NCBI GenBank assembly: GCA_007922305.1
Contig: ML677373.1
Coordinates: forward strand, 17,366,242 to 17,430,241
Direction of reading: 5' to 3'
Origin: Dermatemys mawii
Lineage: Eukaryota > Chordata > Testudines > Dermatemydidae
Length of the DNA: 64,000 bases
Made by a program: the position numbers and the translations under genes. The notes under the pieces are model-generated. The model saw nothing but the letters and a program-made list of their open reading frames with translations, made no database searches and was not told the DNA's origin. Positions 33,351 to 44,420 of this stretch are shown here, in pieces; positions within the stretch are counted from its first letter, which is position 1; each line of letters starts with the position of its first letter.

Positions 33351-34262
33351 TCATGTGCACTTGGAGTTTCAGAAAGGCTTTGACAAGGCCCCTCACCAAA
33401 GGCTCTTAAGGATTCTAAGTAGCCACAAGATAAGCAGGAAGGTCCTCTGTGTTGATAAATGTAAAGTAATGCACGTTGGAAAAAATAATCCTAACTCTAC
33501 ATATACAGTGCTGGGTTCTAAATTAGCTGTTACCACTCCAGAAAGAGATCTTGGAGTCAGCGTGAATAATTCTCTGAAAACTTCTGCTTAATGTGCAGCA
33601 GCAGTCAAAAAGGCTGACAGAATGTTAGGAACTATTAAGAAAGACAAAGAAAATATAACACCACTATATAAATACTGTGGAACTGGAAAAGGTTCAGAGA
33701 AGGGCAACAAAGATGATCAAGTGTAAGGAATGGCTTCCATATGAGGAGTGACTAAAAAGATTAAGATTGTTCACCTTAGAAAAGAAAACTAAGGGGAATA
33801 TGACAGAGGTCTATAACATCATGAATGGTGTGGAAAAATGAATTGAGACATGTTATTTACCGTTCACACAATGCAAAACACAGGGCTCAGCTGAAGAAAT
33901 GAATAGGAGCAGGTTAAATACAAACAAGAGGAAGTATTTTTTTCACACAATTCACAGCTAACCTGTGGAATTCATTGCTATGGGATCATATGGTGGCCAA
34001 AAATATAACTGAGTTAAAAAAAGAACTGGAAAAGTTTATGGAGGATAAATCCATCTGTGGCTATTACCAAGATGGTCAGGGACATAACCCCATGTGTGGT
34101 GTAACCCTAAACCTCTGATGGTCAAAAGCCAGGCATGGAAGACAAGTGTGGTTCATTTCATAATGGCCCTGTCTGTACACTGTGTCAGCCACTGTCGGAG
34201 TCAGGATACTGGGTAAGTTGACTGTGGGCTGATCCAGTATGGCAGCTCTGATGTTCTTATGC
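33351..34262 (+). mobile_element. CR1/L3-like LINE 3' end with internal deletion
   Basis: The frame at 33366 reads FQKGFDKAPHQRLL, the reverse-transcriptase palm motif A region. It passes within about 30 codons to DKCKVMHVGKNNPN and RDLGVSVNNSLKTSA, which normally lie well after the catalytic YxDD, so the YxDD segment is deleted. Downstream the non-coding-looking sequence still spells decayed ORF2 (gctgacagaatgttaggaacta; gaggtctataacatcatgaatgg). It ends in the family 3' end 'gggctgatccagtatggcagctctgatgttcttatg'. Many stops are present; it is dead. Confidence 0.75.
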
Positions 34263-34299
34263 TTCGATAGCTTCTTCTAGCCAAGGCTCTCACACATGT

Positions 34300-34425
34300 A
34301 AATGAAGCCACACAACACCAACACAGGTGGTATTATCCTCTCTTAATACAAAAGGAAACTGGGGTTAAATGACTTACTCAAAGTTACACAGTTTTAGGAT
34401 CACAGAGTACACACACACACAGCCA
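34300..34425 (-). repeat. MIR-like SINE core, reversed, with CA tract
   Basis: The text 'ggtggtattatcctctcttaatacaaaaggaaactggggttaaatgacttactcaaagttacacag' is the reversed core. A short CA run at 34409-34421 follows. Confidence 0.5.
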
Positions 34426-34800
34426 TGTTAGATATGAACATAACTAATCTTGGTGGCAGGTTACAGCATACACTTCCTTTATTTCTTAGATTGCAGAATG
34501 ATTACACACACGACCCCAAAAACACAGAGGCAGGAAACAGGCTGGTGCTTAATGCAGAGACACATAACTAATCCCCCACCTTGCTTGTTTTGTTGAGACT
34601 GCTGCTCCCCAAATGCTTCACTACAGAGCCCCCTAGCCTGCAAGCAGGACCAGGAACACAATTTCCCTCCCACTGCCACTCACACATGCTTAAAACAACA
34701 GTTTGCAATTCCATCCGATCTAAGTACACCACACAGGACGTCTGAGGCAGAACTGGGCTAGACCGCAGCTCTCCTGAGTCCCAGTCCTGTGCACTAACCA

Positions 34801-35753
34801 CTAAGGGTACATCTACACCGGGGCTGGGGGGGAACCTTTTAGCCTGAGGGCCGAGTAGGGAAGGCTGTGCCTCCCCAAACAGCCTGCCCCTCCCATCCAA
34901 CCCGCCCTCCACTTACTGCCCTCCTCAGAATCCCTGACCCATCCAAACACCCCATTCCTTGTCCCCCTGACCACCCCCTCCAAAGACCCCCCATACCCTA
35001 ATTGCCCACCCCCCAGGACCCCACCCCCCTCCCAACTCCCCGCCCCCTGACCTCCCCCTCCAGAGACACCTTGCCCCTAACCACCCCCCAGGACCCCATC
35101 CCCATCCTGGGCCTTGTCCCCTGACCACCCCCTTCTGAAACCCCCCCACCCACCCAACCCCAACTCCTATCCACACCCCTCACCTGACCCGCCTGGGACT
35201 CTCACACCCCATCCAACCCTGCCTGTTACCGGACTCCCACTCCTCCAGGACTTCCCACCCATTATGCAACGCCCCCCCCCACCCAGCTCTGACTCCCTTA
35301 CCATGACACTCAGCAGCGTGTCTGGACCCAGACACGTGCCCTGCCCCCCGAGCACTGCCTGCGGCGCGCTGAGGCTCCGGGAAGGCTGGGCTGACAGCAG
35401 CTCTCCAGCCGGGAGCTCAAGGGGCTGGGCAGGACGAGCCTACGGGCCGTAGTTGTCCTACCCCTGGTTTACACAGAAAAACAAACCCACAGCAGGGAAT
35501 CTCACAGCCTGGGGTCCACAGACTTGGGCTCATGCTATAGCACTAAAAATTGTCATGTCATTCCAGCTCAGCCTGGCGCTTGGGCTCTGAGGCCTGGGGG
35601 CAGGGAGGTGTTTCAGAGCCCAAGCCCCAGCCTGAGCCAAAACAGCTGCATGGCTCTATTTAGGGCCAGAACATGAGCCTGACTCTCTAGTCCTCGGCTC
35701 TGAGAGTCTCTGCTGCTTTGGGTGGTTGGTTTGCTGTGTAGATGCACCCTAAG
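34801..35753. mobile_element. MITE with agggta-type ends, host of a hAT insertion
   Basis: The left end ctaagggtacatctacac (34801-34818) is matched in reverse complement by gtgtagatgcaccctaag (about 35736-35753). Between them, after removing the hAT element, is a body with 'ctcagcctggcgcttgggctctgaggcc' and 'cagagcccaagccccagcctgagcc', which are themselves inverted phrases. The TSD is not resolved. Confidence 0.6.
34811..35474 (-). mobile_element. hAT-type C-rich element, relative of 5734-6434
   Basis: The element is 34819-35466, in opposite orientation to the copy at 5734. Its right end reversed reads caggggtaggacaactacggccc. Its left end cggggctgggggggaaccttttagcctgagggcc matches the other copy's far end. 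The flanks are atctacac and gtttacac (6 of 8 equal), a worn TSD. The C-rich interior creates long proline-rich or glycine-rich open frames on both strands, which are not genes. Confidence 0.75.
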
Positions 35754-35794
35754 ACATCAGTCATTCCGCTACAACTGGTCTGGTTCTGCATGAT

Positions 35795-35918
35795 AGGGGG
35801 ACTGGATGTCCCGATACTAGCAGAACTGTCCTGATATTGGGGAGTGTTGTCTTATATTGGCTACTTATTTCCACCCCCCAAACACCCACCTTTGTCACAT
35901 TTGTTATCTGCTCACCCT
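35795..35918. mobile_element. decayed copy of the 131-bp MITE family
   Basis: The left end agggggactggatgtcccgata and right end gttatctgctcaccct correspond to the ends of the intact MITE at 10390-10520. The middle keeps 'actgtcctgatattgggg' and 'cttatattgg'. No convincing TSD remains. Confidence 0.6.
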
Positions 35919-36344
35919 ACCTAGTGATAGCAATGGAAGATCCAAAGATGGAACCAGAGCAGATGAGGCAGTAGGACGTGACTCCTGCTCCCGCACCTTC
36001 TGCAGGGCCACTGAGCCAGGGTAGAGGCAGGATCCAGAAGAACCACTCCGTAGTTTACACACTTTCCCTAGTGCGGCGCCTGTCACCACAAGGGTTTCCG
36101 CGTGCTGCTTTGCTTGGCGGGTTTGGAACAGAGCTGGACGAGCCTCTGCTGCACAGCTGGCACGGGTCCAGACCTTCCACCTCTCCAAATCAAGGGTGCT
36201 AGGGTCAGGGAGCGCCTCCTGGCTCTCCTGGGCTTGGAACCAGCTGTTTTACAGCCATGACTATGACATCATTGGCAGCCAAGTGGAACCGTTACTGAAA
36301 GCCATGTGGGACAAGTGTAAGAATAGGAGTTTAGGAGTCAGGAT
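35919..36344. other. unique sequence, no gene seen
   Basis: Overlapping frames 35904-36188 (minus) and 35978-36202 (plus) have no family signature. Confidence 0.45.
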
Positions 36345-36505
36345 ACCAGAATTCCATGCTTGGGCCTCCTATTGACTCGCTACACAGTTTGCACAGCACA
36401 TAGCTGCTCCATGCCTCAGTTTACCAACCTCCACGGGCCTTGTGACGCTTCGTTGATCATTTGACAAGTTCTCTGAGAGCTTGGGATGAATGGTATTATG
36501 CCAGT
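36345..36505 (+). repeat. MIR-like SINE, decayed
   Basis: The text 'gtcaggataccagaattccatgcttgggcctcctattgactcgctacacagttt' and 'gctccatgcctcagtttaccaacctcc' keeps the family order with many changes. Confidence 0.4.
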
Positions 36506-37504
36506 TTCCTAAAAGCTCAACCCACAAAGGCAGTGATAAGATCTGGCTGGTATATTACACGCAAACAAGTGATTTAATTTGTCTTCTTGTCCAGTAGTTA
36601 TATTACTGACCCTGCCTGCAGTATTGCTGTGTAGTGCCTTGGCTAAAACTGATTGGTTGGTTTGTTAATCATCTCATTTATACTCAGTTGCATTTGATTT
36701 AATTTTCCATACTTCCCCTGCCCCCAGCCAAATATTTCTCTAGCACCCATGTGCTACGACTATCTGAATTTTTGTCTCTTTTAAGCTCTTCCTCTGAGTG
36801 TTTTTGACGTGGTCCCAGAAATGAGCATCATTCACACTTCAAAATCTTGACTCACTCCTTGTGCAAATGAGTTTTCTGGCACATTAGAGGCACCACTGAG
36901 TTCCCAAAGTAAGTGTGAGGGCCACTGGCCATGTAATTTAGTTCCTATTGATTTACCTTGTCCCCTTTCACAGGAGCAAATTGTAAATGCTTCCCTCATT
37001 GTTTGCTCCCTGCTGCACATCTCTAGTCTAGCCCTGATGGAACGTGTTAGTGAAAGGTGCTTGAATCCGTGCCGAGTCAGAGGTGTCATCTGGTGTCTGT
37101 CCCGCTCTTTGGGAGCCCGACTTAGCTCTGTTTATTGTGAAAGGAAAACTGGGCTGCGCGCCATGGCAGCCATGTAGCAAACGCCACAAACCAGCCTTTA
37201 AAAGAGACAAAAACAACCCATTTTGGGGAGTAGACGTGAAAGCAGGGGAGTGCCCAGCCATGGCCCTTTAAACATCCCACGGCATGTCTGAGGAGAGAGA
37301 GAAAGTGGCTACCGTGGTGAATTTCTTTCCTTGAACTCAGAATCGCTTGCTGCTGGTTTCCTTTGGCTCATGAGCAGAATACACTGTATACGGGCAGTTA
37401 TTACTCCTAACCTTGGCTCTTTATGGAGGCAGCATTACATTTTAAAAACCCTATTTCACCTCTGGCAGCTGAGAACAGCAGCAGCTCTTGCTTTCTCTTT
37501 AAAG
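36506..37504. other. unique sequence, no gene seen
   Basis: Ordinary sequence with no recognised repeat or coding signal. Confidence 0.45.
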
Positions 37505-37760
37505 CAGTGGTCCCCAAACTTCATACCTCAGGCCCCCATCTCCTGGCTGGGGGTGAGGGTGGGGACACGGACAGAGGTAAGGGGGTCAAGTGGGCGCAGA
37601 AGCGGAACCGCAGTCAGCAGCCACAGCCGGGAGCAGACCCCCGGGTGCGGGGCAGCTGATCCCTGGGCATTCCTTCCCCGCTGGCCCAGAATCCAGCCGC
37701 CCCCCTCACAAGTTCCTCCATGCCAAGGGTGGGGCGAACGCCACAGAATGGAGACCTCTT
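37505..37760. mobile_element. hAT-like GC-rich fragment
   Basis: It starts cagtggtccccaaacttcatac, a hAT-type end I recall from several families. GC-rich text follows with 'ggctgggggtgagggtgggg'. The right end and TSD were not found. The 161-codon frame 37331-37816 spans its border and is not a gene. Confidence 0.4.
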
Positions 37761-38023
37761 CTTTAGAGGCGTCACTTCGTGCAGCTGGGAATTTACATCC
37801 CCTTCTGAAGTTATGATTTATTTTCCATGGGCAGAAAGGTGGTTTTATGGGTGAGGCCCTGGGTGGGGGCTTAGACTATCTGGGTTCATCTCTGCCACAG
37901 GCTTCCCACGTGACCCCAGGGGCAAGTCCCTTTCAGTAAAATTTTCAAAAAGGCCTATGCCCAGAGCCTCAAAAGCATGTAGGGGCCTAACTACCTTGGA
38001 GGAGCTAAGATTGAATGACTTAG

Positions 38024-38279
38024 CCCTGGTCTACTCTAGGGAGCATCGACCTAACATACGCAGCTTCAGCTACAGGAATAGCGTAGCTGAAGTCGATGTA
38101 TTTACGTTGACTTACCGTGGCATCTTCATGGTGCTGAGTCAAATGCTGCCGCTTCCCCGTTGACTCCGCCTGCGCCTCTTGGAGTCGATGGGAGTGCACT
38201 CAGAGATCAATTTATCGTGTCTACACTAGACAAAATAAATCGATCCCCGATAGATCGATCATAACCCGCCGATCTGGGG
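38024..38279. mobile_element. palindrome-rich DNA repeat
   Basis: The sequence holds 'cagcttcagctacaggaatagcgtagctgaag' (arms ~38060-38095), a run of tcgac/tcgat units, and 'aaataaatcgatccccgatagatcgat' near 38235. It opens 'ccctggtctactctaggg', like the 'gtctacactagg' start of a DNA-transposon family common in turtles. The right end looks truncated after 'cccgccgatctgggg'. Confidence 0.55.
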
Positions 38280-39218
38280 GTCTTAGTTTCTAAGTACCTA
38301 CGAGACATTAATGGGACATGGGTGAGCAGTTACACAATGTGACTAAAAAGCTCACGGGCTTGCCTTTAATTAACGTTATAATAGGCTCTGATCCTGTCCC
38401 AACAGGCTAAAACTCTCTATTCCAGTTGTTTGTGGATTCCCGCTTATTACAGGGGTAGCAATCACATGTTTTTTGTGCATGCAGCAAGAAGTCAGGAGTG
38501 GAACTCTCTGAGGGCTGTAGTGTGTAATGATCATTCACTCTTTCTTCTGCTTTAATTATGTGCCACTGTGGTTTTTAAAATAATGAAGGGGGAAAATAAA
38601 ACTATTTTTTCAAGGCTTTTTAATGTAAAAAAATGTTGATTTAGGAGCATTTTCAAAAATGCCCCAAACACCACCCCTCCCCCCCATATCCCATAGCTGG
38701 AAAATCCTGCATGCGCATGTGAAACAGAGCTGTGCAGGGATTGGTATTTGTCAGGCTGTCAGATCAGCAAACTTCTGATTTGGCCCCTTCCCGAATTACA
38801 GGCTTGCTTTCAGCAAATGACTGGTTTTAAAAAGTCAAGCCAAGCCTCGATTCAAACGTTGAGAAATAAATCTCTCATAAATCAGCATATGTGGATTTTA
38901 TTTATAAAGCTGTAATTCAATTTTGTTCTATAATTGCAATATACGGTACAGTATGATATATATCCATAGATATATAGGTATAGTATTTTCTTTTTGGCCA
39001 TAAACATAAGCAATAAACCATATAATTCTCCTCTTCTGTAATGTACTTTTTGCTGCCTCTACTGCTGAAGTGATATCTTACCCTTTGTATTCAGTTCCAC
39101 TGCACTATAGAATTTTTAGTGTACGTTACAGTTTGGTTTGGCACTAGTCCAACAAAGTGATCTGCTTTTTTCATAGTGCACACAAAGCCATACAAATAAT
39201 CCAAGCACAGAAAATAAA
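38280..39218. other. AT-rich unique sequence
   Basis: No gene or known repeat was seen. It holds several TATA-like strings near 38940-38990. Confidence 0.45.
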
Positions 39219-39506
39219 CAGTGTTGCCAGCCCCAAACATTCAAAAGTTATGAGTCGGGCCCTCAAACATTCTGACTTTTTTTTCTCTGAAAATCTCATT
39301 ATTTTTAAAGGCAACTTTTTTATTTGTTTCCTGGCCTTTGAAACTTTTGAGTCATGTTTTCAAGCTATTCGCTAAAACCACAAGAGCTAGAAACTTTTTT
39401 TTTTTAATGAATGCTCAGATTCTCACGTAGTAACAAGACTCCAGGAGCTGGGACTTTAAAAATATCACGAGGCTTATGGTAAAATTATGAGAGCTGGCAA
39501 CCCTTG
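39219..39506. mobile_element. hAT-like element with gttgccag ends
   Basis: The left end cagtgttgccagcccc pairs with the right end gagctggcaacccttg in reverse. The interior keeps 'aattatgagagc' and 'gactccaggagctgggactttaaaaatatcacgaggctt'. The flanks aaaataaa and tggatgaa agree at only half the positions, so the TSD is lost or absent. Confidence 0.5.
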
Positions 39507-40912
39507 TGGATGAAATTCACTCGCTAGCACAATTCCAGTTGTCCTAAATCAATGGTCTTCCCCCTTTTCCAGCCCGGGACACCCTCAGATAGGTTTATTT
39601 CAGCTAACCAGGAACTAGCTGGGATCTTCCTCCCATTTAGCAGTATCAGAAAGGCAGAGAGGTCAGTACCCCTGATGCCTGTTTGCAACCCCCATGCCGA
39701 GACCCCCATCTCCTCAATAATTTATTATGTGAAACGATCCTGCCTGATCACTGAGAGTGACCACCAACCATCTTGTTGCCAGAGGCAGGTAAAGCTGATG
39801 CGGTCCTCAGTTAAGATGATGCTAAGCACCCACAACTCTGGCTGAAGTGAATGGAAACTCTAGTGCTCAGCACTGCTGCTAACCAGCCCTGGAGCCTGCA
39901 GTCCCAACTCCGCCGAGCCTGCCCCAGCTGGTCCTGCAGTTACAGCTGGGGCATGGAGGGTGAAACAGTCTGTGAATCAGTCATATTTTTCAATTTGTGA
40001 AGGTCTTCTTGCTTGCAGAGGAACCCCTGTTCCTTAGCCTGTCATTTCAGAAACACACCCCACACACCCCTCATATGTGCAGAGGGACCTAACTGACTAA
40101 GCGTGCAGAGATGGGAAGCTGAGATGCCTAAGCCAAAATCCAAGCCTTGGGTCACACCAAACACTCTAGATTGCAGGGAAGGGACCCTCTGCAGTATAGA
40201 TCTGTCCCCGATGGATCACCTGCCTTGCGCCCTGTATGAAATGCTACAGCTTCCCTAGTGAAATGGAAGAAGACCAGAAGCAGTTTGTGATGTAGCCAGC
40301 AAGGGTAGATAAAACAGCTCTTGGTGATAGATCATCTGGCCCCGCTGGCCCAGCCCATCACAGGACACAAATGCAATGAACTAACAAATCGGGCTGCCAG
40401 ATCCATTTCTGTGGTGGTGCCTGAGGTGCGCAGAGCCAGCTGACGATGGACATAAACGAGACATTAAATCTTGTGCAAGGTACTGTACAGTCTTCAGCAC
40501 TTTGGGCAAGACTCTTCTCAAGTTTTGACGACTCCCATGAATTTATTTGAACAACCGGACTTGAACCTCCAGGTTAGTTTTTCTTTCTCTATTTTGTGAT
40601 TAATCTGGGATAAGACAGAAATTTGGGGCTTGCTTCTGCCTTCACTGCCATTCCCATCACTGGGAATTTGCTGATTGAGGTGTCTGGTTCTGCCTTTCTT
40701 TGCACCCCCAAAACTCACACTGAACCCAGCATTAGGTAATTTGGGATGCTGGGGCAGGCCCTTTATCCCTCTCCTTTGTTTAATCTTTGCCATCCATGCC
40801 TGTTTTTTTCATACTGAGAACATGGGAAAGATTTAGGCTGATATTTCAAAGTCGCACCAAAGTCAATGGGATTTAAACGCCTAACCCCCTTTAGCCCCCT
40901 TTGAGAGTCGGC
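39507..40912. other. unique sequence, no gene seen
   Basis: Frames at 39552-39845 (plus) and 40518-40793 (minus) show no family signature. A worn copy of the 'tatttcaaagtcgcaccaaagtcaatggga' phrase repeat lies near 40845. Confidence 0.45.
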
Positions 40913-41460
40913 GCTGTAGGGCTTGGCTGCATGCAGGATTCCAACGGGTTAACTTGAGGTGTGATTTTAAACCACTTCAGTGAAATCAGTGCCAAAGGCC
41001 ATGTGGACACTTCATTCAGTTTGACCTAGGCCTGTTGCATCAGTTGATAGGGAATCGCTTTAAGCTAAATTGAAAGAGATTGAGAGTAGAGGGTCTACAC
41101 ACTTGTTTAACTAAGCCAGCTTACTTAAGTCTGTACAAGTTTGTGTGTAAACAAGACTTTATACCACGTCATTCCTGGTCAACTCCTTCATCTCTGACCT
41201 GTCTGCTCTGGCTGGAGAAGGCGAAAAAGCCACGTGTTTGGTATTGGGTTGTTCGAGCTCTCCTGGTGAAGCTTCTGTCTTTTCGAATCGAGTCTCAATG
41301 CACTTGAAGGCACTGTCTACATAAGAGAGTTGCACATCTTGTAGTTAAAATCAGTTTTTAAACACTTGTTTTAAATCAGTGGACACACCCATTTTGCTTT
41401 AAGGGGGACTTAGTGCAGTTTAGTCTGATTCCTAAAGGATTTAAGTCAAACTAAAATAAG
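40913..41460. repeat. two blocks of a DNA-repeat phrase family
   Basis: The blocks 'ggcttggctgcatgcaggattccaacgggttaacttgagg...gattttaaaccacttcag' (40920-41110) and 'gcactgtctacataagagagttgcacatc...taaacacttgttttaaatcagtgg' (41305-41460) use the same vocabulary. They may be two parts of one interrupted MITE. The 41165-41300 sequence between them is unrelated. Confidence 0.35.
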
Positions 41461-41466
41461 CCCAAA

Positions 41467-41615
41467 GCTGCCAGGGGAGGAGGGCAATTTGCCCCAGGCC
41501 CCACAGGGGCCCCCACGAGAATACGTTACTATAGTATTGTACCTTTTTTTTTTATGGTAGAGGCCCCTAAAATTGCTTTGCCCCATGCCCCCTGAATCCT
41601 CTGGGCGGCACTGAA
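41467..41615. mobile_element. GCCCC-rich DNA-repeat fragment
   Basis: The halves 'gggcaatttgccccaggccccacaggggcc' and 'aggcccctaaaattgctttgccccatgccccctg' face each other around a T-run. The block 'tgggcggcactga' closes it. It is a known style of small DNA repeat, but the ends and TSD are not resolved. Confidence 0.4.
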
Positions 41616-41761
41616 CAAGCCTGGTAAAATAAGCATGGGATATGCATCCGCTAGCTAACTGTACACAGCCACCTTTCTGGCAATTGAATGGCGTTAAGAT
41701 TGTTCCATGTGAATGTAGCTACTGGAAAAGAGCCAGTATCTGTGAGGAAATAATAATACAC

Positions 41762-41792
41762 ACTCTCTCTCTCTCACACACACTCTCTCTTT
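41762..41792. repeat. CT/CA microsatellite
   Basis: A short mixed run of CTCTCT and CACACA units. It creates a low-complexity open frame that is not a gene. Confidence 0.9.
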
Positions 41793-41876
41793 CTTGCTTT
41801 TGGATTGTAGTTGTCTCTTTTGGGATCTGTCCCTGGAGACAATATCTTATAGACTGACAACCTTGCTGATTAGGCT

Positions 41877-42242
41877 CTGGTCCTACCAAAAAATCCAGGA
41901 GTACTTGTGGCACCTTAGAGACTAACAAATTTATTTCAGCATGAAGCTTTCATAGGCTAGAACCCACTTCATCAGATGCATAGAATGGAACACACAGTGG
42001 GCCACATGGAAAGGTGGAAGTTACCATATCAGTTCTATGAGCTATTACCAGCAGGAGAAAAAACATATATATACACACCTGCCTACTGTGTGTTCCAGTC
42101 TATGCATCCGATGAAGTGGGCTGCAGCCTACAAAAGCTTATGCTGAAATAAATGTGTTAGTCTCTAAGGTGCCACAAGTACTCCTGTTCTTTTTACGGAT
42201 ACAGACTAACACAGCTGCGACTCTGAAACCTGGTCCTACCAA
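41877..42242. mobile_element. inverted (hairpin) Penelope-like element with 13-bp TSD
   Basis: The insert 41890-42229 is flanked by ctggtcctaccaa at 41877-41889 and 42230-42242. Its left half is the reversed PLE 3' end and its right half the forward 3' end. The arms 41896-42000 and about 42083-42186 are near-perfect inverted repeats of about 100 bases, with an 80-base spacer holding 'acatatatatacacacc'. The right end continues to 'gatacagactaacacagctgcgactctgaaac', while the left arm stops shortly after the shared 'aggagtacttgtggcacc'. No coding sequence remains. Confidence 0.85.
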
Positions 42243-42685
42243 GTGTAGCACCTGGCTGCACTAGTCTGGCTGTGTGATTCACATTGCAGAATCAGGTCCT
42301 TGGGACAGAGAGATCTGCAGCCTTTGTGTTGTGGATAAAAAGAAACATTTTAAGTATCTGTCTTCGGGTTTTGTTCTGTTGCCCATCACCGTTGTATCTG
42401 GGCACCTCCCACCATAATTGGATGGGCAACAGTGAAGTCCTGAGTGGACTTCAGGAGAGTAGCAAGGAACAAGAGAGTTGATCCGTACCTGAAGACACAT
42501 GAGACTCTCTTCTAGCACTCATTGAAGACCTTCTCCCTGCACTCTTCAGCCTTGTGAAGGATGGACTCCACAATGGGACAGAAACTTGTCTTTGATGACT
42601 TGTTGCATCAGTTGCTCTGCAACAAAGCTAACCACGAGCTAAATAAACTAACATGCTCCTGTGGTCATTAACAACACAGCAGGTC
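42243..42685. other. unique sequence, no gene seen
   Basis: Ordinary sequence; nothing recognised. Confidence 0.45.
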
Positions 42686-42925
42686 AGAAAATGTCCCTCC
42701 CACTCTACGGAAAATATCCATGTTTTTGTGGAAGTTTTCAGTGGGACATTTTGACTTTTTTATCAAAAAAAACCTGAAAATAAAAATAAATGCCCAAAAA
42801 TGCCAGAACCCAAGAAGTTTTCCACTGAAAATGTTCAGATGTGGGCTTCCCAACAAAAAGCAGGTACATTCTGTGAAAATGTTCCTTTTGTCATAAGCCA
42901 ACTTTTCAGTGGGAAGAAAAGGTGA
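42686..42925. repeat. AT-rich 'gaaaattttca' phrase repeat
   Basis: Phrases such as 'ggaagttttcagtgggacattttgac', 'ttttccactgaaaatgttcag' and 'caacttttcagtggg' recur within it in both orientations. A longer relative lies at 49955-50370. The family was not identified. Confidence 0.5.
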
Positions 42926-42969
42926 TAGAAACATTTAAACTAACCATAACAAATAATAGTACTTTGCTG

Positions 42970-43200
42970 TACTGTCACAGGGCAGTTTTCTCCTGGAATG
43001 ATCAAAGCATTTTACAAAGGACGAGTAAGTATTTATTACGGTCCCATACCACCCAGAGGAGCCTGACGAAAAAACTTAAAGAGAATATCCCTTTAATTGA
43101 TGGGGAAACTGAAATACAGAGCGGTAAAATGATTAGCTCAACTTTAGACAGCAGAGCTGAGATTAGAGCCCAGGTCTTGTGAGTCTAAACCCCAGGCATT
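42970..43200 (-). repeat. MIR-like SINE, reversed
   Basis: The text 'gatggggaaactgaaatacagagcggtaaaatgattagctcaac' is followed by 'agcagagctgagattagagcccaggtcttgtgag', in reversed core and head order. Confidence 0.65.
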
Positions 43201-44209
43201 ATAAACTGCCGCTCAGTACAGTAGAGATGGGCTCATAGCACATCTAAACACACCCAGATTTCACCCCCCAGCAACCTGTGTTTGCAACGGGCAGAAAAAT
43301 GCCCCAGATCAGAACATCCCTGACTTTTGAGGTGGTTTGGCTCAGGATCTAGTTTGGCACTTTATAGTTCAATCTCATCTCTAGCACCTAGCTGCTCTGG
43401 GGTGATAGGAAATGGTTTCTCCACCAATGTCTTTGATATGTGCTCTGAGGCTTGGCATCCCAGAGCAAATTGAGCAAGCTGAATTCTCTCCAACCACCAG
43501 GCACTGCTGCTAAATAGATCACGCATTACAATCAGGGAAACAGGCGCACTGGAATGCATGTAAATGCTCCCCAAGGAAGACTCCAGAAATGTGGATCCAA
43601 ATTCCCCCAGAGATTTCTATGGAAAATATTTTTCTTCCTCTCTGCCCATGAATGTTAATTTTATAATTATATTTGGCAAATGTTTAATTCCTCCGAGAAT
43701 GGGAAAGAGAAGTTCATTCATTTAGGAGTCTCCCGTTTTCACAATTCAGGTTTTAAAAGGGTTCTGCATTTCAAGCACTTTGGATTCCAATCCTGCAAAA
43801 GTTTCAGCATGTGTGTAGCCCTTACTCACATGAGGAGTCCTATGATATACATTGAACTGTTTTTCTCCTGCCTGTCACAGTAGGTCTTCTGATTTGCTAA
43901 AGGACATATAGGAATCAAAGGATGTATTTTATCATGGAACTCATTTGCCATGATGCTGGATCTTATGCAACAGAGATAAATGTCAAGTACGTGTGCACAT
44001 ATATGTGTTCACGTGTGTACATGCATGTGTGGGCAAGCACACGTGCACAAGGATGGGATCACTTCACCCATCATTACAATGTAGGCACTTTTGCAGCTGC
44101 CGGATGGTGTCCACATTATAAAAATCCAGATACACATCAATTCCATTTCTGTGCTCAAGCCAGCAGGTGATCCACCCACAAAGACTACCACTAGTTGCTC
44201 AGCATGGGT
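43201..44209. other. unique sequence with an alternating TG/CA stretch
   Basis: Around 43990-44050 alternating purine-pyrimidine text (gtgcacatatatgtgttcacgtgtgtacatgcatgtgtg) occurs, an imperfect TG-type repeat. Nothing else was recognised. Confidence 0.5.
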
Positions 44210-44420
44210 GGTATTACACTAGAGCCTAGAAACCCCAATGGGGACTGCTGCCCCATTGTGCAAGGGGCTGTACATACACAGCAAAAGACAATTCTTGCTC
44301 CAAGGAGCTCACAATCTATACAGGCAAAGAGCAGATAGGGAAACTGAGGCACAGAGCCTTGACCAAAGTCACATAGTAGGTCAATTGCAAAGCTGGGACA
44401 GGAACCCAGGGCTCATGATT
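44210..44420 (-). repeat. MIR-like SINE, reversed, nearly complete
   Basis: In order: tail 'gagcctagaaaccccaatgggg', 'aaggggctgtacatacacagcaaaagacaattcttgctccaaggagctcacaatct', core 'gggaaactgaggcacagagccttgaccaaagtcacatag', head 'gctgggacaggaacccagggctc'. This uninterrupted copy is the reference for reading the split copy at 5455-6612. Confidence 0.75.

Noticed and set aside
34925..35452. Glycine-rich (minus) and proline-rich (plus) frames
   Set aside because: Inside the C-rich hAT relative; same reason as for the other copy.
37331..37816. 161-codon frame on the plus strand
   Set aside because: Spans the left end of a hAT-like GC-rich fragment; no family signature.
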